Positions 47,927-56,445 of a DNA stretch of 64,000 nucleotides are shown piece by piece (the first letter of the stretch is position 1; the number at the start of each line of letters is the position of its first letter). Source of the DNA: Verrucomicrobiales bacterium (GTDB lineage: Bacteria; Verrucomicrobiota; Verrucomicrobiia; Verrucomicrobiales; DEV007). The notes below the pieces were generated by a model. That model was not told where the DNA came from. It worked only from the letters and a program-made list of their open reading frames with translations, and made no database searches. The DNA lies in NCBI GenBank assembly GCA_021648365.1, contig JAKISY010000008.1:1-64000 (forward strand). Reading direction: 5' to 3'. A program made the position numbers and the translations under genes.

Positions 47927-48907
47927 TCACTTTTTCTCAGCGGGATAGATTTTAGCCCAGTCATCTTTCATGCTGATGATGTTCCAGTTGCGCTCTTTCG
48001 CCTCATCGAGTCCACGTGCCAATTTGCCGATGTGGGAGTCGCGGTCGTAGGCCCATTCGCGGTCGTCGTCGTTGTGGTGAATCAGTAGGCCGAAGCGGGC
48101 GCCTTTGCCAGCGGTGGTGTATTCGAGCATTTGGAAATCACCGTCAGAATTGCCGGCGGCAAAGATCGGGCGACGGCCGATGTGTTGATGGATGCCGACG
48201 GGCTTGCCCTCTTTGTCATCGATGAAATTCAACTCGGGCAGTTTCACCAGGGTGGGTTTGCCGTCACGGACTTCGTAAGTGGTTTTGATACTGCTGCCGA
48301 CCACTTGCTCGGGTGGGATGCCGTAGGTTTCTTCGGCGAAGACGCGGACAAAGTCGATGCCTCCTCCGGTGACGATGAAGGTTTTGAAATCATTGGCGCG
48401 CAGGTAGGCGAGCAGTTCGAGCATCGGCTGGAATACCATTTCATTGTAAGGGCGACCCGTTTTTGGGTGACGAGCGGTGCTTAGCCACTTGCGCACGCTT
48501 TGATCGAACTCTTCGCTGGTGACATTGGCATGGGTTGCCATCGCTAATTCTATCAGAGATTTTTTGCCACCAGAGAGGGCCTTTTTGGTGTCGCCCTTGA
48601 GGATGGAGGCAAAGGGCTCGGCGCTTTTCCACTCGGGGTGTTGGGGTGCCAGTGCTTTGATCTGGTCGATGATGAAAATGAGTTGGAAGTAGATCGGTTG
48701 CTCGCTCCACAGGCAGCCATCATTGTCGAAAGTGGCGATGCGTTTGGTTGGCACGACGTAGTCGGGTGATCCGGCGGTGGTGGTGCGTTCAACAAAAGAG
48801 ACGATGGCTTGTTTGTTTACTCCTTCGTTCCAGGAGGGCAAGGGGTCGGCGAGGGAGGAGGACGCGAGAGCCAAAAAAGTGAAGGTAAGAGTAAAGATGT
48901 TTTTCAT
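47927..48907 (-). CDS. Exported HAD-family hydrolase
   Basis: 326 residues with a signal peptide (~1-20, 'IFTLTFTFLALASSSLA'). HAD motif I is 'ATFDNDGCLWSEQP' (nucleophile Asp and the +2 Asp), motif II is 'TFIVTGGGIDFVRVFAEETY', and motif IV is near 'PIFAAGNSDGDFQML'. Residues 'KGARFGLLIHHNDDDREWAY' are typical of a family of periplasmic phosphoserine-phosphatase-like enzymes. It probably removes phosphate from a small molecule outside the cytoplasm; substrate unknown. It lies downstream of the sulfatase, separated by a terminator, so it is probably transcribed separately. Confidence 0.85.
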   Translation of the reverse strand: MKNIFTLTFTFLALASSSLADPLPSWNEGVNKQAIVSFVERTTTAGSPDYVVPTKRIATFDNDGCLWSEQPIYFQLIFIIDQIKALAPQHPEWKSAEPFASILKGDTKKALSGGKKSLIELAMATHANVTSEEFDQSVRKWLSTARHPKTGRPYNEMVFQPMLELLAYLRANDFKTFIVTGGGIDFVRVFAEETYGIPPEQVVGSSIKTTYEVRDGKPTLVKLPELNFIDDKEGKPVGIHQHIGRRPIFAAGNSDGDFQMLEYTTAGKGARFGLLIHHNDDDREWAYDRDSHIGKLARGLDEAKERNWNIISMKDDWAKIYPAEKK

Positions 48908-48919
48908 GATGGGTAGGGT

Positions 48920-48953
48920 AAAAAAAACCGGAACTACGCGCTAGCAGTTCCGG
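48920..48953 (-). terminator. Rho-independent terminator after the sulfatase gene
   Basis: Perfect 8-bp stem CCGGAACT/AGTTCCGG (48928-48935 with 48946-48953), loop of ten bases, followed on the minus strand by eight T (48927-48920). It lies 24 bases after the sulfatase stop. Confidence 0.9.
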
Positions 48954-48977
48954 CTTTAAATCGTCAGCAGATGAGTT

Positions 48978-50552
48978 TTATTTGGCGGGTGGGGCAAGTT
49001 TCTCCATCACCTGATCTAAGTTGAAGGTGGCTGCTTTTTGACGTGGTGGGTATTCCTTGAAGGTCGCGAGGAATTTTCCGACGTAAGCTTGTGCTGGCAC
49101 TAACAAATAGACTCGATCAAGCATCCAGTCGTAGTAGGTATTTGAAGTGATTGAAGCACGCTCATAAGGGTCGCGTCGCAGGTTGAAAATCAAGGGCACA
49201 CGAAGAACTACGAACGGTTCCATCCAGACACGAAAGGTGCCGACGGTTTGTTGTTCCATGAAGACCGCTTTCCAGTCATCATAACGTAGAGCCATGATGT
49301 CTCCATCGTCTGAGAAATAGAAGATTTCATGGCGCGGGCTTTGAACGTTGTCGGGATCTTTGAGATGGTCAATCAAGTTATACCCATCAAGATGGATCTT
49401 GTAATCACGTCCAAGAGCTTTGGAGTGATATCCGTCGAGTAGATCTTCTTTGATATCCGTTTTTCCTGCTGCAGCGAGGAAGGTTGGCAGCCAATCCATG
49501 TGATGAACGATGCCATTACTGACTGATCCAGGTTTGACGGTTCCAGGCCAGCGGAGCATGGCTGGCACACGCCAGCCACCTTCCCAGTTGGTGTTTTTTT
49601 CACCACGGAATGGAGTCGAACCAGCATCCGGCCAAGTATTGTAATGTGGTCCGTTGTCAGTTGAGTATTGCACGATGGTATTGTCGGCGATACCGAGTTC
49701 ATCGAGCGCCTTGAGGAACTCGCCGATGTGCATGTCGTGTTCCACCATGCCAGCCTGATATTCGTCGGCATTGGGATATTGTTTGGCGATCAAGTCGCGT
49801 TTTTTAGAGCTGACGTGAGTTCTGAAGTGCATGCGGGTTCCACTCCACCAGACAAACCAAGGTTTGTCAGCTTTGGTTTGGCGTTGGATGAAATCGATGG
49901 CAGCTGCCACGGTTTCATCATCGATGGTTTCCATGCGCTTTTTGGTCAGCGGGCCGGTATCTTCGATTTTGCCATCAGCGGAAGATTTGATTACCCCGCG
50001 TGGACCATATTTTTTGGCAAATTCGGGATCTTTTGGATAATCTTCATTTTCCGGCTCTTCTTCGGCGTTGAGGTGATAGAGGTTGCCAAGAAATTCGTCG
50101 AAGCCGTGGTTGGTGGGAAGCATTTCATCGCGATCCCCAAGATGGTTTTTGCCGAATTGGCCAGTGGCGTATCCTTGGTCTTTCAATAGTCCGGCGATGG
50201 TAGGGTCTTCGACTTGCATGCCTTCCTTGGCACCTGGCATGCCAACTTTACTCAGTCCAGTGCGGAACACACTCTGCCCCATGATGAAGGACGAACGTCC
50301 AGCAGTGCAGCTTTGCTCGCCGTAGTAATCGGTGAAAATGATGCCCTCTTTGGCGATGCGGTCGATGTTGGGGGTGCGGTAGCCCATCACGCCTTTGGTG
50401 AAAGCTGAGATATTGGATTGACCGACATCGTCGCCCCATATCACGAGGATATTGGGTTTTTTATCTGCCGCTTGAGCGGCTGAGGTGATGAGAGATGCTG
50501 TTAGCACGATGGTCGCGCAGAAAGCATTTCTGATGTGTGTTTTTAGTTTCAT
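48978..50552 (-). CDS. Exported sulfatase (arylsulfatase family, type I)
   Basis: 524 residues with a signal peptide (~1-28, 'TIVLTASLITSAAQA'). 'PNILVIWGDDVGQSNISAFT' supplies the metal Asp pair. The formylglycine motif is 'CTAGRSSFIMGQ', a C-x-A-x-R variant. Later 'YSTDNGPHYNTWPDAGSTPF' holds the Asp-Asn metal ligands, and 'RGEKNTNWEGGWRVPAMLRW' follows. It hydrolyses sulfate esters in the periplasm or outside, after activation by a formylglycine-generating enzyme that is not in this window. Substrate not predictable; sulfated polysaccharide is likely given the BNR protein at 39-40.5 kb. Confidence 0.93.
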   Translation of the reverse strand: MKLKTHIRNAFCATIVLTASLITSAAQAADKKPNILVIWGDDVGQSNISAFTKGVMGYRTPNIDRIAKEGIIFTDYYGEQSCTAGRSSFIMGQSVFRTGLSKVGMPGAKEGMQVEDPTIAGLLKDQGYATGQFGKNHLGDRDEMLPTNHGFDEFLGNLYHLNAEEEPENEDYPKDPEFAKKYGPRGVIKSSADGKIEDTGPLTKKRMETIDDETVAAAIDFIQRQTKADKPWFVWWSGTRMHFRTHVSSKKRDLIAKQYPNADEYQAGMVEHDMHIGEFLKALDELGIADNTIVQYSTDNGPHYNTWPDAGSTPFRGEKNTNWEGGWRVPAMLRWPGTVKPGSVSNGIVHHMDWLPTFLAAAGKTDIKEDLLDGYHSKALGRDYKIHLDGYNLIDHLKDPDNVQSPRHEIFYFSDDGDIMALRYDDWKAVFMEQQTVGTFRVWMEPFVVLRVPLIFNLRRDPYERASITSNTYYDWMLDRVYLLVPAQAYVGKFLATFKEYPPRQKAATFNLDQVMEKLAPPAK

Positions 50553-50695
50553 ATTATTTTAGTGAGGAGAATGACGAGTATGTCGGATGCAGTGGTTTTG
50601 AAGAGCGCAAAGATCCTAAATCGTTGTGCAGTGTGTGGCCATATTGGCTATATTGTCAACGTATTGTTTGGATTAACTTCCTATAGGATGTGAGC

Positions 50696-52468
50696 TTAAT
50701 CATAAGAGTGAATGCAATCGATTGGATTGGAGAAGCTCACTTTTTTGAGGTCAAATTTTTCTGTACGGATGGACTCGATTTCTGAACGATTACGACCATG
50801 TTGCTTGAGTTCATCATCGTCGAGTTGCAGTAAATGGTAATAGCTCCAAATACCACCACAGTTTTCTGGCGGGCAGGCTCCTTTTCCGGTTAGAATCGTA
50901 GGCAAAGGGTGAATGCTGTCACTTTCGATGGTTTTTTCGATTTTGATTTTATGCTCCCAACAGTCACCGAAGTCATAAGTGTAGCTGAATTGAAGGTGCC
51001 CTTGCTCTACGACGTCTAAAATCTTGATGTGGTATTCGTTTTCAGAGGGGGCGTCACTCCAGGCATCGTTGAAGTGATTAGGGATTTGGATATTGGTGTT
51101 GGCGTATTGAGTTTTCACATCAAAACAATGTAAGTGCATGGAGCCCCAGCCCATGGCGTTTTGGATGGCGCAGTGCAGGTCGAAAAAAGAGGCGTCGACG
51201 GGTAGGGTGATGCGGCGCCAGATGGGAGGTTTGGCAGCTTTCAAATCTACACGTATCACGTAGCGCTGTTTGCTCTGGGGTGGAATATAATCGCTAGGGC
51301 TAAACTTCGGGACTGCGGGCTGGTAGTTGGAATTCTCCTCCTCCTCATCCTTTTCGTCAAAGGGTAGAAAGTCTTGATCGCCGGCACCGCCCATCAATGG
51401 GTCGATGAGCTGTGGAGAGAGCACGCCTAAAAGTGTCTCCATGATGGCTGGCATGATTTGGTTCAAATTAGGCTGGATGGCAGCTTGAATCACTGTGATG
51501 CCGTAGGCTTCTTCCAACTCGGCGAAGGTGTCTGCGGCAAGAGGGCTGCTAACTAAGAGTTGATTAGGAAGGTAGCCGTAATTCTCCGCAGCAGCGGCGA
51601 AGGTTTCTCGCATGATGGTGGGCAGTCCTTTTTCTGCCTGATGGAATTTTTGTATTGGCGGAATGTTGGTTTTTGGGTCTAAGCAAAGTGACAAATAGGG
51701 CAGGTAGGGACGATCATCGCCTTCTTCCATCAGCGGCTCATCAAAAAAATAGGAGGCAATCTCCCATTGTGTGTCTTTACGCTGCATGGAGAGGAAGCGA
51801 TTGAAAAACAGCTCGTCTTTGGGGATCTCTACTGGTGGCTTTTTGGGCGCTAGTGGGAAACTTTGTTTTTTGACCTGCCATTGAGCAGGGTCGCTAGGGT
51901 CGCCGTCTGGATTGAGATGAAAAACGGGAATTTCTGGCAACATGGTCAGATCGTCAAGATGGTAGTAACCGTCAAGGCTACGCAGCATTTCTCGATGAAA
52001 TTTATCGATCAATACCAGTGCGTTGCGAAGTAGCAGAGCTTCGTCTTGTTGTAAAAACCAGGGGTGAAAGTGAGGTAGCGTCGAGCGGAAAACGGGAAGA
52101 GAATGGGGGTTCTTGTTGGGTATGCCGTAGCTTTCGTAGAACTCGATGTCTTCTTCGGGCAAATGCTCGGGATCACAAAATTCGCATTCGAGCATTCTTT
52201 GCTGGTGGCGAAGTTGCGTTGCATTGAGTTCCCCGGTGTTGAGCAGATCATTCCAAAAGCGGATGCCTTCCTCTGGCAAAAAAAGTTGCAGGGCATAGAC
52301 TCTTCGGTTGAATCCTAATACGGTTACGGTTTGGATTTGGCCGCTGTCAGGATCGCAAATGCCAAAAAAATGGCGTTCTTGCAATTTTTTCCACGGGCTC
52401 CGTTGGCGCATTTGGTGTGCTAACTGGAAAAGTTCTTGTGCGGTGTCAGCTTGGATTTGATGGGACAT
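50696..52468 (-). CDS. Plasmid pRiA4b ORF-3-like domain protein with long N-terminal region
   Basis: 590 residues. The C-terminal ~170 residues match the pRiA4b ORF-3 family: 'YVIRVDLKAAKPPIWRRITL', 'AIQNAMGWGSMHLHCFDV', 'YTYDFGDCWEHKIKIEKTI' and 'TGKGACPPENCGGIWSYYHL'. The first ~380 residues are unrecognised, mixed alpha/beta, with 'AQELFQLAHQMRQRSPWKKL' at the start and a segment near residue 300 that looks like a separate fold. The family was named from a plasmid ORF and is also an IS1096-type passenger domain, but its activity is unknown. No mobile-element genes or terminal repeats flank it here. Confidence 0.8.
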   Translation of the reverse strand: MSHQIQADTAQELFQLAHQMRQRSPWKKLQERHFFGICDPDSGQIQTVTVLGFNRRVYALQLFLPEEGIRFWNDLLNTGELNATQLRHQQRMLECEFCDPEHLPEEDIEFYESYGIPNKNPHSLPVFRSTLPHFHPWFLQQDEALLLRNALVLIDKFHREMLRSLDGYYHLDDLTMLPEIPVFHLNPDGDPSDPAQWQVKKQSFPLAPKKPPVEIPKDELFFNRFLSMQRKDTQWEIASYFFDEPLMEEGDDRPYLPYLSLCLDPKTNIPPIQKFHQAEKGLPTIMRETFAAAAENYGYLPNQLLVSSPLAADTFAELEEAYGITVIQAAIQPNLNQIMPAIMETLLGVLSPQLIDPLMGGAGDQDFLPFDEKDEEEENSNYQPAVPKFSPSDYIPPQSKQRYVIRVDLKAAKPPIWRRITLPVDASFFDLHCAIQNAMGWGSMHLHCFDVKTQYANTNIQIPNHFNDAWSDAPSENEYHIKILDVVEQGHLQFSYTYDFGDCWEHKIKIEKTIESDSIHPLPTILTGKGACPPENCGGIWSYYHLLQLDDDELKQHGRNRSEIESIRTEKFDLKKVSFSNPIDCIHSYD

Positions 52469-52533
52469 GGGTGCGGACTAACAATGATTGAGTGGGGCGC
52501 TTGAAGGTGCCGTATTTATTTTGACAAGCAAAG

Positions 52534-52573
52534 AAAAAACCCAGAATCGCCCTCTTCAGGCAATTCTGGGTTT
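52534..52573 (-). terminator. Rho-independent terminator of the pirin-DoxX-glutamate synthase operon
   Basis: Stem aaacccagaat/attctgggttt (52537-52547 with 52563-52573), 15-base loop; the minus strand continues into a T run (52539-52534). It lies ~85 bases after the stop of the glutamate synthase-like gene. Confidence 0.88.
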
Positions 52574-52658
52574 GATGATTTACAAACTTGGTTAAAAGCT
52601 TTGTGTCTACCTGCTGCCGTCATTTTTATCATGTCTTCATAGGCGTGCCGCGCGCGAT

Positions 52659-54206
52659 TTACCGCATCGGATCGAAGCCTGACCATTCGATGCCGGCGAG
52701 TTCTGCGAGAGACTTGTCCCAGCTGGCGAGGTCATCTTTGCGGAACTCATTCAAGTGGGCATGGCCGCATGCTCGTGCCATGACCTGCATCAGTTCGATG
52801 GTGGCGGCGAAATAATTGGCAAGCCCTCGGGCGGACGTTTCAACATTGAGTTTTTTGCGCAATTCGGGCTTTTGCGTGGCGATACCTGCAGGGCAGAGAT
52901 TGGTGTTGCAAATTCGAGCGCCGATACAACCGATGGATTGCATCGCAGCATTCGCCACTGCAATGCCGTCGGCACCAAGCGCGAGGGCTTTGACGAAATC
53001 TGAGTGAGTGCGCAGACCTCCGGTGATGATGAGGGTGACGCGTCCGCTCGCTCCAGCTTTATCAAGATGATGCCTAGCACGCGCCAGGGCGGGAATAGTG
53101 GGCACCGAAATATGATCGCGAAACAACAAAGGGGCGGCGCCAGTTCCTCCTCCTCGGCCATCGAGGATGATATAATCGGCTCCGCCTGCTAGCGCGAAAT
53201 CAATGTCGCGTTCAATATGTTGGGCACTGAGTTTGTAACCGATCGGAATGCCGCCGCTAATGGAGCGGACACGATCGGCGAATTTTTTGAAATCCTCTAC
53301 GGTGCTCAAGTCCTGAAAGGTAGGCGGGGAAACGGCAGGCTGTCCTTCCGGGATACCTCGAACCTCAGAAATACGTCCAGTGTTTTTGTTGCCGGGAAGA
53401 TGACCACCTGTGCCGGTCTTGGCGCCCTGCCCACATTTGAAATGGAAGGCCTGCACTTTAGTGAGTAGCGATTCTTGATAGCCAAATTTTGCTGATGCGA
53501 GTTCGTAAAAATAACGGCTGTTGGCCTCTTGTTCATCCGGCAGCATACCGCCTTCGCCTGAACAAATGCCAGTTCCAGCTAGCTCAGCTCCTTTGGACAT
53601 AGCGGTTTTGGCTTCTTCGGAAAGAGCCCCGAAACTCATGTCACTGACAAATAGAGGGATATCTAACTGCAGCGGTTTTTTGGCTTCTGGTCCGATGATG
53701 AGCTCCGTGCCAACCGCCACATCTTCCATCAAGGGTTTGCGGGCGAGTTGGGCGACCATCATTTGAATGCCGTTCCAGTCAGGCAGTTCGAAACGCGGCA
53801 CTCCCATCGCGTCCATCGGCCCGTGGTGACCGAGTTTTGTCAGGCCTTCGCTGGCAAGTTGGTGGATGAAAGCAACGCTAGGTTCCTCCGGTGTAGGGAT
53901 AGCTTTGGGCATGGCGTCGGGGTCATCAGCACCTTCCAAGATGAATTCCTTACCGACTTGATCGGCAGGAATTTTAGTGTGTTTGCCATCACAAAACGGT
54001 GCATTGGCGGTTTGTTTGCATTGGCAAAGGTAGGATTCTCCGTCTTCTTCTGCGACGAAAGATTCAGGCACGAAATCTGTGCCTTTATGTGATCCGTCAC
54101 AGAAAGGTTGTTGGGCGGATTTTCCACAAGTGCAGAAATAATATTCTTCGCCGGCTTTGAGTTCGACTGGGATAGGTTTGTTATCAGCGACAGTAGGTTT
54201 GTTCAT
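52659..54206 (-). CDS. FMN-binding glutamate synthase-like protein with two N-terminal CDGSH iron-sulfur domains
   Basis: 515 residues. Two CDGSH motifs open it: 'CTCGKSAQQPFCDGSH' (C25, C27, C36, H40) and 'CQCKQTANAPFCDGKH' (C61, C63, C72, H76). Each should hold a redox-active, labile 2Fe-2S cluster of mitoNEET type. From ~150 on it is the glutamate synthase central/FMN barrel ('VSDMSFGALSEEAKTAMSKG', 'ILDGRGGGTGAAPLLFRDHI', 'ADGIAVANAAMQSIGCIGAR', 'CPAGIATQKPELRKKL'). It lacks the amidotransferase domain, so it is not a full glutamate synthase; an FMN oxidoreductase with electron relay by the CDGSH clusters is likely. It follows DoxX by 6 bases, last gene of the operon. Confidence 0.9.
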   Translation of the reverse strand: MNKPTVADNKPIPVELKAGEEYYFCTCGKSAQQPFCDGSHKGTDFVPESFVAEEDGESYLCQCKQTANAPFCDGKHTKIPADQVGKEFILEGADDPDAMPKAIPTPEEPSVAFIHQLASEGLTKLGHHGPMDAMGVPRFELPDWNGIQMMVAQLARKPLMEDVAVGTELIIGPEAKKPLQLDIPLFVSDMSFGALSEEAKTAMSKGAELAGTGICSGEGGMLPDEQEANSRYFYELASAKFGYQESLLTKVQAFHFKCGQGAKTGTGGHLPGNKNTGRISEVRGIPEGQPAVSPPTFQDLSTVEDFKKFADRVRSISGGIPIGYKLSAQHIERDIDFALAGGADYIILDGRGGGTGAAPLLFRDHISVPTIPALARARHHLDKAGASGRVTLIITGGLRTHSDFVKALALGADGIAVANAAMQSIGCIGARICNTNLCPAGIATQKPELRKKLNVETSARGLANYFAATIELMQVMARACGHAHLNEFRKDDLASWDKSLAELAGIEWSGFDPMR

Positions 54207-54212
54207 AAGATT

Positions 54213-54599
54213 TTAATTGATGAGCTTGGCGAATGATGAACGACCTGACCAAAGAAGGAAAGCAGAAAGTAAGGTGATGAGGATGACGGGCGGGTCGGTC
54301 AGCCCATGACCTTCGGTGAGGAAGATACGGAAAGCCAGAATGTTGATCACGATGGGGCCAAGGAATAGCAGACCGAGATTGCGGGTTTTGGGAATGGCTA
54401 CGAGCAGCGCACCGATGATTTCGATCACCTTGACAAAGGTCAGGTAACCCGCTCCATACATCGCGCCCATGAAGGCGGCGGCGGGCGTGCCTTCTGGCAG
54501 CGGTGGCATGGGGATGAAGTGGAGGAAAAAATTTGCGGCAAAAATAAGGAATAACAGACCTAGTAGGCCTCCGGCGACGTTGTCGATTTTGTTTTTCAT
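54213..54599 (-). CDS. DoxX-family membrane protein
   Basis: 128 residues, about four membrane helices ('VAGGLLGLLFLIFAANFFL', 'GAGYLTFVKVIEIIGALLVA', 'LGLLFLGPIVINILAFRIFL', 'PPVILITLLSAFLLW'). The pattern Gly-Tyr-Leu-x-Phe-Val-Lys-Val-Ile-Glu with 'IPKTRNLGLLFLGPIVIN' is DoxX-like. DoxX proteins are quinone-linked redox membrane proteins often co-encoded with pirins. It lies between pirin (33 bases) and the CDGSH-glutamate synthase gene (6 bases). Confidence 0.85.
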   Translation of the reverse strand: MKNKIDNVAGGLLGLLFLIFAANFFLHFIPMPPLPEGTPAAAFMGAMYGAGYLTFVKVIEIIGALLVAIPKTRNLGLLFLGPIVINILAFRIFLTEGHGLTDPPVILITLLSAFLLWSGRSSFAKLIN

Positions 54600-54632
54600 A
54601 GAGTGTTGGTTTGTTGCGTTAAGAATGCTGTT

Positions 54633-55358
54633 TTAGCTTAGGCGGAAGAGTAGTAATTTTGTATCCGTTGTTGTTTTGATGAGAAATTCGTCAGCGGCGT
54701 TTTGTATGGCTAAGCCGTCACCTGTGGTGAGGGATTCGCCGAGCATTGTGATATTGCCTGAGATCACCTGAATCCATACGTGTGGGCTTGAGCTCGATGT
54801 GGGTACGGCGACGCTTTGATTTTTCTCGATTTCACCAAAGTAGATTTCTGCATCCTGACGGATGGCGGTCGATCCGTCCCTACCGTCTGCAGAAAATAGT
54901 AGGGTCAGTTGATTGTCCTTGACCAGCTCGCCGAGTGGTTTTTCAGCATAGCGGGGTTCTCCGTCACGTTGATTGGGCTGCAACCAGATTTGATACAAGT
55001 GAGTGGGCTTAGTTTTTGAAGGATTGAATTCGCTGTGTTGAATCCCGCTGCCCGCACTCATGTATTGCAGATCGCCGGCTTTGATGGTGGCGCCGTTTCC
55101 CATGCTATCACGATGCTCGAGTTGACCTTCGATGATGTAGGTGAAGATCTCCATGTTGTCGTGAGGGTGTTCCGGGAAGCCTCCTCCTGGTTGAATGGTA
55201 TCATTGTTCATCACGCGCAGCGATTTGAACCCCATGTGGTCAGGATCAAAATACTCGCCGAAGGAAAAAGTGAAATTGGCTTGTAGCCAGCCATGATTGG
55301 CTTGGCCTCGTTCAGCAGCTGGGCGTTTGGTTAAAATAGGGTGCACTTGATTTTTCAT
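54633..55358 (-). CDS. Pirin-family bicupin protein
   Basis: 241 residues. The N-terminal cupin has the metal site 'GFPEHPHDNMEIFTYIIEGQ' and 'GAGSGIQHSEFNPSKTKPTHL', the pirin/YhhW signature, including His and Glu ligands. YhhW-type pirins oxidise quercetin; others act as redox-sensing cofactors. First gene of the pirin-DoxX-CDGSH operon, divergent from a LysR regulator 80 bases away, which suggests induction by quinone-like or oxidative compounds. Confidence 0.9.
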   Translation of the reverse strand: MKNQVHPILTKRPAAERGQANHGWLQANFTFSFGEYFDPDHMGFKSLRVMNNDTIQPGGGFPEHPHDNMEIFTYIIEGQLEHRDSMGNGATIKAGDLQYMSAGSGIQHSEFNPSKTKPTHLYQIWLQPNQRDGEPRYAEKPLGELVKDNQLTLLFSADGRDGSTAIRQDAEIYFGEIEKNQSVAVPTSSSSPHVWIQVISGNITMLGESLTTGDGLAIQNAADEFLIKTTTDTKLLLFRLS

Positions 55359-55410
55359 GACTCCAGTCTGGGCTAATTGCCATTTATTGACTAATACCTT
55401 GTTTTTGGGC

Positions 55411-55433
55411 TAGTTATGCCTTTTAGTTATACC
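55411..55433. promoter_or_regulatory. Direct repeat in the pirin-LysR divergent promoter
   Basis: tagttatgcc (55411-55420) and tagttatacc (55424-55433), spaced 13 bases, lie just before the LysR start and within the 80-base divergent spacer. They are candidate operator half-sites. A near-palindrome ggctaattgcc lies at 55372-55382. LysR regulators usually bind such spacers. Confidence 0.45.
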
Positions 55434-55438
55434 TAATT

Positions 55439-56326
55439 ATGGAACTGAGGCATTTGAGATATTTTGTGATGGCGGCTGAGGAGGAAAATATCAGCCGGGC
55501 GGCGGCGCGGCTTAATATCTCGCAACCGGCGGTGTCGCGGCAAATTCACGATCTTGAGGGGGAGTTGGGGGTTGCGTTGTTTGAGCGGGAGCGCAATGGA
55601 CTAAGCTTGACGGAAGCTGGGCACTCGGCGCTGACTCATGCCCGTCAGGTTTTGCGGAAGGAAAAAATCCTATTGCAAGCGATGTCTCAATTTACTGAGA
55701 GTGAAGCCTTGTTATCGTTGAAGGTAGGTTACATCCCCACTGCCTTGACCGGTTTTTTGGCTGAAGCTATGCACCAGTTCAACCAACAGGATAACCAGGT
55801 ATGTGTGCAAATTTATGAGATGTCACCGCTCCAGCAGGAGAAGGCTTTACGCAAGGGGGAGATCGACCTGGCTTTGTTGGGCTGTGCGTGTCCGGGCTTG
55901 AAGCGTGATTTTCGGGTGCAGGCGATTCGCAAGGTGGCGGTTGCAATAGCTTTGCCTGAGGATCATCGGCTAGCTGGGCGAAAGTGGATTGATTTGGAGG
56001 AGTTGGCTGATGACGTTTTTTTGAGTCTGCATGAAAAGAACTTCCCAGGTCGTCGGGAGATGATGAAAGAAATGTGCCGGCGGGTGAACATCGATCCGAA
56101 GATCTCGATCCGAGCGGAAGGCCTGTCTGAATTGCTTGCTTTGGTGGGGGCTGGATCAGGAGTGGCTTTGGTTCCTGCGGATTTGCACGAACTACCGCAT
56201 GCTCGGATGGTTTTCATTAAGCTGAAGCGACCTAAGTTCACTCTGATCTCATCGGCCGTGTGGCGCAAGGAGGGCGAGACTGAGGCGCTGACAGCTTTGG
56301 TGTCTTTGCTGAAAAGTGGTGAGTGA
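55439..56326 (+). CDS. LysR-family transcriptional regulator
   Basis: 295 residues. The N-terminal winged helix-turn-helix 'MELRHLRYFVMAAEEENISR' to 'LNISQPAVSRQIHDLEGELG' is typical. The effector domain begins at ~90 ('LSLKVGYIPTALTGFLAEAM'). It closely follows the divergent pirin-DoxX-CDGSH operon promoter and most likely controls it, with autorepression through the direct repeat that abuts its start. The ATG is not preceded by a Shine-Dalgarno sequence. Confidence 0.92.
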   Translation: MELRHLRYFVMAAEEENISRAAARLNISQPAVSRQIHDLEGELGVALFERERNGLSLTEAGHSALTHARQVLRKEKILLQAMSQFTESEALLSLKVGYIPTALTGFLAEAMHQFNQQDNQVCVQIYEMSPLQQEKALRKGEIDLALLGCACPGLKRDFRVQAIRKVAVAIALPEDHRLAGRKWIDLEELADDVFLSLHEKNFPGRREMMKEMCRRVNIDPKISIRAEGLSELLALVGAGSGVALVPADLHELPHARMVFIKLKRPKFTLISSAVWRKEGETEALTALVSLLKSGE

Positions 56327-56380
56327 AGCTGGTGGTATTTGGTCATAAGCTGAAGGGGATATTATGGCGTCCTATTAGGC

Positions 56381-56421
56381 GTTACAAAATGTAGCGCTTA
56401 TTATAATGGCTATAATATAAT
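56381..56421 (+). promoter_or_regulatory. AT-rich promoter region of the TPM genes
   Basis: Three overlapping TATAAT hexamers at 56402-56407, 56411-56416 and 56416-56421, preceded by 'gttaca' at 56381-56386. The spacer to the first box is 15 bases, shorter than ideal. It lies 25-65 bases upstream of the first TPM gene. Confidence 0.45.
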
Positions 56422-56445
56422 CCATAAGCTAAGATTACCTTAGTA

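Noticed and set aside
50696..52468. Mobile element suggested by the IS1096 passenger-type domain
   Set aside because: No transposase, terminal inverted repeats or target-site duplication seen around it.
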